A DNA stretch of 64,000 nucleotides. Source: Gilliamella sp. wkB178 (GTDB taxonomy: Bacteria; Pseudomonadota; Gammaproteobacteria; Enterobacterales; Orbaceae). The notes under the pieces are model-generated. The model was given only the letters and a program-made list of their open reading frames with translations. It searched no databases and was not told where the DNA came from. The DNA lies in contig NZ_LZGK01000013.1 of the NCBI RefSeq assembly GCF_001690705.1, forward strand, positions 558,001 through 622,000. The letters are read 5' to 3'. The translations under genes and the position numbers were made by a program. This document shows, piece by piece, positions 57,947 to 64,000 of the stretch (position 1 is its first letter; each line of letters starts with the position of its first letter).

Positions 57947-60613
57947 ATGTCGGATAGGCAAATGAATGATATCGATCCTATTGAAACTCAAGATTGGTTA
58001 CAAAGTCTTGATTCAATCATCCGTGAGGAAGGAATTGAACGTGCGCAATATATTATTGAACAAATCATCGACAAAGCTAAGCAAGGGGGCGTACCATTAC
58101 TTTTTGGTTCTTCAACGAGTAATTACATTAATACCATTCCGGTAGAGGAAGAGCCTGCTTATCCAGGTGATTGGGAGATCGAAAGACGCATTCGTTCAAC
58201 TGTCCGTTGGAATGCTATAATGATGGTGTTAAGAGCCTCTAAAAAAGATTTAGAGCTTGGTGGGCACATGGCATCGTTCCAATCAGCCGCTACTTTTTAT
58301 GAAGTCTGTTTTAACCACTTTTTTCGGGCTCGTAATGCTAAAGACGGTGGCGATTTTGTCTATTTCCAAGGGCATATTTCACCGGGTATTTATTCGCGAG
58401 CCTTTGTTGAAGGACGCTTAACTGAAGAACAACTAGATAATTTCCGTCAAGAAGTTCATGGTAAAGGTTTATCTTCTTATCCGCATCCTAAATTATTACC
58501 TGAATTTTGGCAATTTCCTACCGTTTCAATGGGGCTTGGACCAATAAGTGCCATTTTCCAAGCTCGCTTTTTAAAATACCTGAATCACCGAGGTCTTAAA
58601 GACACTACGGAGCAAACTGTTTACGCATTTTTAGGTGATGGCGAAATGGATGAACCGGAATCAAAAGGTGCGATTACCGTTGCCACTCGTGAAAAATTAG
58701 ATAATTTAGTTTTTATCATCAACTGTAATTTACAACGCCTTGATGGCCCGGTTACAGGCAATGGTAAAATCATCAATGAATTAGAAGGTGTGTTTGCTGG
58801 TGCTGGTTGGAATGTAATTAAGGTTATTTGGGGCGACCGTTGGGATAAACTGTTACAAAAAGACAAATCGGGTAAACTAATCCGCTTAATGAATGAAACC
58901 CTCGATGGTGATTACCAAACTTTCAAATCTAAAGATGGTGCTTATGTGCGTGAACATTTCTTCGGTAAATACCCTGAAACCGCTGAATTAGTTAAAGACA
59001 TGTCAGACGAAGAGATTTTCCGACTTAATCGTGGTGGTCAAGATCCAGCTAAAATGTATGCTGCATTTAGTCGAGCTAAACAAACAAAGGATCGACCAAC
59101 AGTTATTTTAGCGCATACCATTAAAGGTTATGGTATGGGGCAAGCAGCTGAAGCTAAAAATATAGCTCACCAAGTTAAAAAAATGAATATGGATGGTGTG
59201 CGTCATGTGCGTGATTTCTTTAATATTCCAGTCACTGATGATGCTCTCGAAAAATTACCATATCTCAAATTTGAAGAACACACTCCGGAATATAAATACA
59301 TCCATGAACGTCGTAATGCTCTAAATGGTTATGTACCTTCTAGATTGACTAAATTCTCAGGCACGGTTTCTATCCCACCATTAAGTGAATTTGCCCCATT
59401 ACTTGAAGCGCAAACTAAAGAGATTTCAACGACTATTGCCTTTGTGCGTGCACTTAATATCATGTTGAAGGATAAGGATTTGGCACCTCGCTTAGTACCA
59501 ATCTTAGCTGACGAAGCGCGTACTTTTGGTATGGAAGGTTTATTCCGTCAAATTGGTATCTATAATCCGCACGGTCAACAATATACTCCGCAAGATAAAG
59601 AACAAGTGGCTTATTATCGTGAAGATGAGAAAGGTCAAATTTTGCAGGAAGGTATTAATGAAAGTGGAGCCACCGCTTCATGGTTAGCGGCAGCAACTTC
59701 TTATAGTACTAACGACTTCCCGATGATCCCTTTTTATATTTATTACTCTATGTTTGGTTTCCAACGAGTAGGCGATTTAATGTGGGCTGCAGGTGATGAA
59801 CAAGCGCGTGGATTCATGATTGGTGGGACTTCTGGCCGTACTACTTTAAATGGTGAAGGTTTACAACACCAAGATGGTCATAGTCATATTCAAGCCTTAA
59901 CCATTCCGAACTGTATTTCCTACGATCCGGCTTATGCTTATGAAGTAGCCGTGATTATGCAAGATGGTTTACGTCGTATGTATGGCGATCAAGAAAACGT
60001 TTATTACTATATTACCACCCTTAATGAAAACTATGAGCAACCGGCAATGCCTGAAGGTGCTGAAGAAGGTATTCGTCGTGGTATTTATAAACTTGATAGA
60101 GTAGAAGGTCAGAAAGGTAAACCATCAGTACAGTTATTAGGCTCCGGTTCTATTTTGCGCCATGTACGTGAAGCCGCGGATATCTTAGCTAAAGACTATG
60201 GTATTAGCTCCGATGTATACAGCGTAACCTCTTTCACAGAACTTGCGCGTGAAGGTCAAGATTGTGATCGTTATAATATGTTACATCCAAGCGAAACTCC
60301 TAAAGTCCCTTATGTAACGCAAGTGATGAATAACAATCCAGCGGTAGTTTCAACAGATTATATGAAATTATTTGCCGATCAAATTCGTGCTTTTGTACCA
60401 GCTGAATACTATAGAGTGCTTGGTACGGATGGTTTTGGCCGCAGTGATAGCCGTGAAAATTTACGCCATCATTTTGAAGTCGATGCATCTTATGTCGTAG
60501 TTGCAGCATTAGGCGAACTAGCTAAACGTGGTGATATTGCAGCAAGTGTAGTTGATGAAGCAATTAAAAAGTTCGAAATCAATCCTGATAAACTAAACCC
60601 ACGTATAGCATAA
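57947..60613 (+). CDS. aceE: Pyruvate dehydrogenase E1 component
   Basis: Thiamine-diphosphate decarboxylase of the pyruvate dehydrogenase complex, homodimeric type, 888 residues (E. coli 887). GDGEMDEPESKGAIT through INCNLQRLDGPVTGNGKI is the ThDP motif; HISPGIYSRAFVEGRL and GEGLQHQDGHSH are conserved active-site segments. AAAAAAGAGG precedes the ATG. First gene of aceE-aceF-lpd. Confidence 0.98.
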   Translation: MSDRQMNDIDPIETQDWLQSLDSIIREEGIERAQYIIEQIIDKAKQGGVPLLFGSSTSNYINTIPVEEEPAYPGDWEIERRIRSTVRWNAIMMVLRASKKDLELGGHMASFQSAATFYEVCFNHFFRARNAKDGGDFVYFQGHISPGIYSRAFVEGRLTEEQLDNFRQEVHGKGLSSYPHPKLLPEFWQFPTVSMGLGPISAIFQARFLKYLNHRGLKDTTEQTVYAFLGDGEMDEPESKGAITVATREKLDNLVFIINCNLQRLDGPVTGNGKIINELEGVFAGAGWNVIKVIWGDRWDKLLQKDKSGKLIRLMNETLDGDYQTFKSKDGAYVREHFFGKYPETAELVKDMSDEEIFRLNRGGQDPAKMYAAFSRAKQTKDRPTVILAHTIKGYGMGQAAEAKNIAHQVKKMNMDGVRHVRDFFNIPVTDDALEKLPYLKFEEHTPEYKYIHERRNALNGYVPSRLTKFSGTVSIPPLSEFAPLLEAQTKEISTTIAFVRALNIMLKDKDLAPRLVPILADEARTFGMEGLFRQIGIYNPHGQQYTPQDKEQVAYYREDEKGQILQEGINESGATASWLAAATSYSTNDFPMIPFYIYYSMFGFQRVGDLMWAAGDEQARGFMIGGTSGRTTLNGEGLQHQDGHSHIQALTIPNCISYDPAYAYEVAVIMQDGLRRMYGDQENVYYYITTLNENYEQPAMPEGAEEGIRRGIYKLDRVEGQKGKPSVQLLGSGSILRHVREAADILAKDYGISSDVYSVTSFTELAREGQDCDRYNMLHPSETPKVPYVTQVMNNNPAVVSTDYMKLFADQIRAFVPAEYYRVLGTDGFGRSDSRENLRHHFEVDASYVVVAALGELAKRGDIAASVVDEAIKKFEINPDKLNPRIA

Positions 60614-60625
60614 GAGGTAACGATA

Positions 60626-62254
60626 ATGAGTATTGAAATTAAATTACCCGATATTGGCAATGATGAAGTAGAAGTCACTGAAATTTTAGTTAAAGTGGGT
60701 GATAAGGTTGATGTTGATCAATCGTTATTAACGGTTGAAGGTGATAAAGCCTCGATGGAAATCCCGGCACCACAAGCTGGGATTGTCAAATCGATTATCG
60801 TTCATGTTGGCGATAAGGTTAAAACAGGCGTTAGCATCATGATGTTTGATGAGGTTGGTGCAAGTACTCCGGCAGCTAAAGAAGCAGCACCGGCAGCCAC
60901 TTCGGCAACAGCTGCTACCTCCTCAACCACGGCTGCAGCTCCAGCCACAGCAGCTAGCCAAGTTGTTGACGTTAATGTACCGGATATTGGTGGCGACGAA
61001 GTTGAAGTTACCGAAATTCTAGTTAAAGTTGGCGACACTATTGCTGTGGATGATTCCTTAATCACAGTTGAAGGCGATAAAGCATCAATGGAAGTACCTG
61101 CTACCATTGCCGGGGTTGTTAAGAGTATCACTGTAAAAATAGGTGATAAAGTTAAGACTGGTTCTAAAATTATGGAATTTACTACCAGTAGTGCTGGTGA
61201 TGCTGCAGCTAAAACTCAATTAGCGGCACCTGCGCCAGCTGAAAAAACACCAACGCCAGTTGCAGCAGCTAGTGCACCAAGTACTCCGGCTCAAACCGCG
61301 GTTGCAACTACCACAGGTAATGATTTTGTTGAAAATGACACCTATGCTCATGCAACACCATCAGTGCGCCGGTTAGCGCGTGAATTTGGTATTAACTTAG
61401 CTAAAGTTTCCCCAACTGGCCCTAAACATCGTATTTTACGCGAGGATATTCAAGCCTACGTCAAAAATGCCGTGAAACAGGTTGAATCAGGGACTTCAGG
61501 TGGTGCATTACCTGGCTTATTACCTTGGCCGAAAATTGATTTTAGTAAATTTGGTGAAGTAGAAACCTTACCATTAACTAAAATTCAAAAAGTTTCCGGT
61601 GCTAACTTACACCGTAACTGGGTCATGATTCCTCATGTTACTGAATTCGACGATGCTGATATTACCGATTTAGAAGCTTTCCGTAAGCAGCAAAATGCGG
61701 AAGCTGATAAGAAAAAACTGGATCTGAAGATCACACCGTTAGTGTTTATCATGAAAGCGGTGGCCAGTGCTTTAACTGCTTATCCGCGTTTTAACAGTTC
61801 TATATCCGAAGATGTGCAAACATTGATTATTAAAAAATATATCAATATTGGTGTGGCGGTGGATACACCAAATGGTTTAGTGGTGCCGGTATTTAAAGAT
61901 GTCAATAAAAAAGGCATTGTGCAACTTTCCCGTGAACTTGCTGAAATATCGAAAAAAGCACGTGATGGCAAATTAACTGGTGCTGATATGCAAGGTGGTT
62001 GTTTTACTATTTCAAGTTTAGGTGGTATTGGTACTACGGCGTTTACGCCAATAGTTAATGCGCCGGAAGTTGGTATATTGGGCGTATCCCGTTCTAGTAT
62101 GAAACCAATATGGAATGGTAAAGAGTTTACACCTCGCTTAATGTTACCTTTATCACTTTCGTTTGATCACCGAGTCATTGATGGTGCCGATGGTGCGCGC
62201 TTCTTAAGCCATATTGTTAACGTCTTATCCGACTTACGCCGTTTAGTGATGTAG
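60626..62254 (+). CDS. aceF: Dihydrolipoamide acetyltransferase (E2), two lipoyl domains
   Basis: 542 residues. Two lipoyl domains (about 1-75 and 112-187), each with the lipoylated Lys in EGDKASME; Ala/Pro/Thr-rich linkers; a subunit-binding domain ([20 protein letters not shown]); and the catalytic domain ending with [14 protein letters not shown]. coli has three lipoyl domains, so this is a shorter arm. 12 bp behind aceE. Confidence 0.97.
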   Translation: MSIEIKLPDIGNDEVEVTEILVKVGDKVDVDQSLLTVEGDKASMEIPAPQAGIVKSIIVHVGDKVKTGVSIMMFDEVGASTPAAKEAAPAATSATAATSSTTAAAPATAASQVVDVNVPDIGGDEVEVTEILVKVGDTIAVDDSLITVEGDKASMEVPATIAGVVKSITVKIGDKVKTGSKIMEFTTSSAGDAAAKTQLAAPAPAEKTPTPVAAASAPSTPAQTAVATTTGNDFVENDTYAHATPSVRRLAREFGINLAKVSPTGPKHRILREDIQAYVKNAVKQVESGTSGGALPGLLPWPKIDFSKFGEVETLPLTKIQKVSGANLHRNWVMIPHVTEFDDADITDLEAFRKQQNAEADKKKLDLKITPLVFIMKAVASALTAYPRFNSSISEDVQTLIIKKYINIGVAVDTPNGLVVPVFKDVNKKGIVQLSRELAEISKKARDGKLTGADMQGGCFTISSLGGIGTTAFTPIVNAPEVGILGVSRSSMKPIWNGKEFTPRLMLPLSLSFDHRVIDGADGARFLSHIVNVLSDLRRLVM

Positions 62255-62271
62255 GGGGAGGGGAATATACT

Positions 62272-63696
62272 ATGAGTCAAGATGTCAAAACACAAGTTGT
62301 GGTTCTTGGAGCAGGTCCTGCTGGTTATTCAGCTGCCTTTCGTGCCGCTGATTTAGGATTAGATGTGACTTTAGTCGAACGTTATTCAACTTTAGGTGGT
62401 GTGTGTTTAAATGTGGGGTGTATTCCATCCAAAGCACTATTGCACGTGGCTAAAGTAATGGATGAGGCTAAAACACTGACTGAACAAGGCATTCATTTTG
62501 GTACGCCTAAACTTGAATTAGACGTAGTTCGTGCCTGGAAGGAGAAGGTCATAAACCAACTGACTAATGGTCTGGCGGGTATGGCCAAAATGCGTAAAGT
62601 TAATGTGATCCAAGGCGAAGCTCAATTTACCGGGAGTCACACTATGGATGTGACTTCAGCGAAAGGCATCATTAAAATTACTTTTGATAATGCTATTATT
62701 GCTGCCGGTTCTCGACCAATTACCTTGCCATTTATTCCTCATGACGATCCAAGAATTTGGGATTCTACAGATGCCTTGGCATTAACCACTATTCCAAGAA
62801 AACTGCTGCTAATGGGTGGTGGTATTATTGGTTTAGAAATGGGCACCGTTTACCATGCGTTAGGTTCGGAAGTGGATGTGGTCGAAATGTTAGATCAAGT
62901 GATCCCTGCTGCAGATAAAGATGTAGTGAAAGTGTTTACTAAGCAGATCCAAAAGAAATTCACTTTGCGCTTAGAAACTAAAGTTAGCACGGTTGAAGCT
63001 AAACATGATGCTATTTATGTGACCATGGAAAAGAAAGATGGCACCACTGAAACCCATACTTACGATGCAGTATTAGTAGCTATTGGTCGTACACCAAATG
63101 GTAAACTCATCAGTGCAGAAAAAGCAGGCGTTAACGTGACAGATCGTGGCTTTATTGAAGTTGACAAACAGATGCGAACTAATGTGCCGCACATTTATGC
63201 GATTGGCGATATTGTTGGTCAACCAATGCTTGCGCATAAAGGTGTGCATGAAGGCCATGTAGCTGCGGAAGTCATTGCCGGTAAAAAACACTTTTTCGAT
63301 CCGAAAACTATCCCTTCTATTGCTTATACCGAACCAGAAGTAGCTTGGGTGGGCTTAACTGAAAAAGAAGCTAAAGCTAAAGGCTTTGATTATGAAGTAT
63401 CAGTCTTCCCATGGTCAGCATCTGGCCGAGCTATTGCTTCTGATTGCGCCGAAGGGATGACTAAGTTGATTTTCAATAAAGCTGATAATCGCTTGTTAGG
63501 TGGTGCGGTAGTGGGTGCTAATGGCGGTGAATTACTTGGCGAAATTACGTTAGCTGTTGAAATGGGCTGTGATGCCGAAGATATCGCATTAACAATTCAT
63601 GCCCACCCAACTCTGCATGAATCTATTGGCTTAGCGGCCGAAATCTTCGAAGGTACGGTCACTGATTTACCAAATGCCAAAGCCAAGAAAAAATAA
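62272..63696 (+). CDS. lpd: Dihydrolipoamide dehydrogenase (E3)
   Basis: Flavoprotein that reoxidises lipoamide with NAD+; shared with other 2-oxoacid dehydrogenases. FAD site VVLGAGPAGYSAAFRAADLG, redox disulfide GGVCLNVGCIPSKALLH, NAD site GGGIIGLEMGTVYHALGS, and the C-terminal HAHPTLHESIG with the catalytic His. 474 residues as in E. coli. 17 bp behind aceF, after GGGGGAGGGG. Confidence 0.98.
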   Translation: MSQDVKTQVVVLGAGPAGYSAAFRAADLGLDVTLVERYSTLGGVCLNVGCIPSKALLHVAKVMDEAKTLTEQGIHFGTPKLELDVVRAWKEKVINQLTNGLAGMAKMRKVNVIQGEAQFTGSHTMDVTSAKGIIKITFDNAIIAAGSRPITLPFIPHDDPRIWDSTDALALTTIPRKLLLMGGGIIGLEMGTVYHALGSEVDVVEMLDQVIPAADKDVVKVFTKQIQKKFTLRLETKVSTVEAKHDAIYVTMEKKDGTTETHTYDAVLVAIGRTPNGKLISAEKAGVNVTDRGFIEVDKQMRTNVPHIYAIGDIVGQPMLAHKGVHEGHVAAEVIAGKKHFFDPKTIPSIAYTEPEVAWVGLTEKEAKAKGFDYEVSVFPWSASGRAIASDCAEGMTKLIFNKADNRLLGGAVVGANGGELLGEITLAVEMGCDAEDIALTIHAHPTLHESIGLAAEIFEGTVTDLPNAKAKKK

Positions 63697-63731
63697 TAGC
63701 AATTGAGCATATTGTTTTTACAAAAATTATG

Positions 63732-63757
63732 CCGTCAGTAATACTGACGGTATTTTT
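63732..63757 (+). terminator. Terminator of aceE-aceF-lpd
   Basis: CCGTCAG and CTGACGG around TAATA, followed by TATTTTTG. Confidence 0.88.
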
Positions 63758-63791
63758 GCTTACCACCAAATACCACCAAATTAATTTTGTA

Positions 63792-63828
63792 AAGATGTTT
63801 CCTGAGAACCCTACGTTTCAGTATAAAA
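63792..63828 (+). repeat. R3 dispersed repeat, copy 10
   Basis: Isolated copy (centre GAACCCTACG) behind the lpd terminator. Confidence 0.88.
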
Positions 63829-63874
63829 TAACTAACGAATTATTGATGAATTGGAATAATTATACAATTTAGTG

Positions 63875-64000
63875 TTTATCTTATTATTTCCTTCTGATAT
63901 TTTTTACTTGGTATACAAGCAATTGTTGATTTTTCCATGCCTAAAGCATGATTAGCATTAAAAGTAATAGTTATCTCGCCATTAGAATGACTACTGACAT
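63875..64000 (-). CDS. C-terminal end of a probable type IV pilin
   Basis: 41 codons before a stop: SNGEITITFNANHALGMEKS, then TIACIPSKKYQKEIIR. The GEITITF strand and a late cysteine resemble the C-terminal D-region of PilA/PpdD-type pilins. Enterobacteria carry ppdD near aceE, so location agrees. Only this fragment is visible, so the call is tentative. Confidence 0.5.

Noticed and set aside
1-64000. tRNA or rRNA genes
   Set aside because: I looked through the gaps between genes and saw no cloverleaf with TTCGA-type loops and no rRNA signature.

Overview
The window reads as chromosome of an AT-rich gammaproteobacterium close to the Enterobacterales/Pasteurellales/Orbales group. Evidence is the enterobacterial-type neighbourhoods (aroA-cmk-rpsA-ihfB-comEC-lpxK-ycaR-kdsB; fabA beside a lonH/ycbZ-type protease; lipA-lipB; aceE-aceF-lpd; ycgL-ycgN; yggR/yggS/proC/yggT) with closest remembered protein matches to E. 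coli. An Orbaceae-like insect-gut bacterium fits the base composition and the shuffled synteny, but this is inference. Nearly everything outside 3.1-13.4 kb is ordinary housekeeping sequence.

Layout: the start of an SNF-family Na+-dependent transporter (minus, cut by the left edge), ubiG and guaB (0-3.1 kb); an accessory island of four tandem paralogous secreted adhesin-like proteins in repeat-rich DNA (3.1-13.4 kb); a ybhGFSR-type drug exporter with its own MarR-type regulator and a perfect palindromic operator (13.4-19 kb); a small regulator/DUF4865 pair, an AraC remnant, a siderophore-interacting protein, acpH, a 3-hydroxybutyrate oligomer hydrolase-like protein and an ilvY without ilvC (19-25.3 kb); prfC, ptrA, an XRE regulator, then aroA through kdsB (25.4-40.6 kb); marC, ssb, corA, glk, ycgLN, yggT/yggS, a pilT-like ATPase, proC, a cold-shock gene, a nuclease and an MFS transporter (40.6-51.1 kb); fabA, the Lon-like protease, yejM, lipA-lipB, the pyruvate dehydrogenase operon, and what looks like the C-terminus of a type IV pilin (51.4-64 kb).

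The most interesting part is the island. Each of the four genes begins, after a conserved leader, with an ATG followed within 16 bases by a tract of GACACAA heptamers. The third gene has four units and is open from that ATG for 567 codons. The other three have three units each; in all of them translation stops after 26 codons, and one added heptamer would restore a 542-563-codon frame. The roughly 60-80 codons between tract and signal peptide stay open in all four and vary by frame-preserving indels, so they are evidently translated. This is the signature of a phase-variable family with one member ON. The last 45-49 codons of each gene form a variable cassette between almost invariant flanks. 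Many differences there are at positions 1 and 2 of NNC/NNT codons, as expected of diversity-generating retroelement targets, although no reverse transcriptase or template repeat lies in the window. Between the genes sit two families of hairpin-rich elements (R1, R2) that share motifs and overall architecture, plus a 37-bp element (R3) that also occurs behind yejM and lpd. Together these suggest a switchable and diversifiable surface or secreted binding-protein system.
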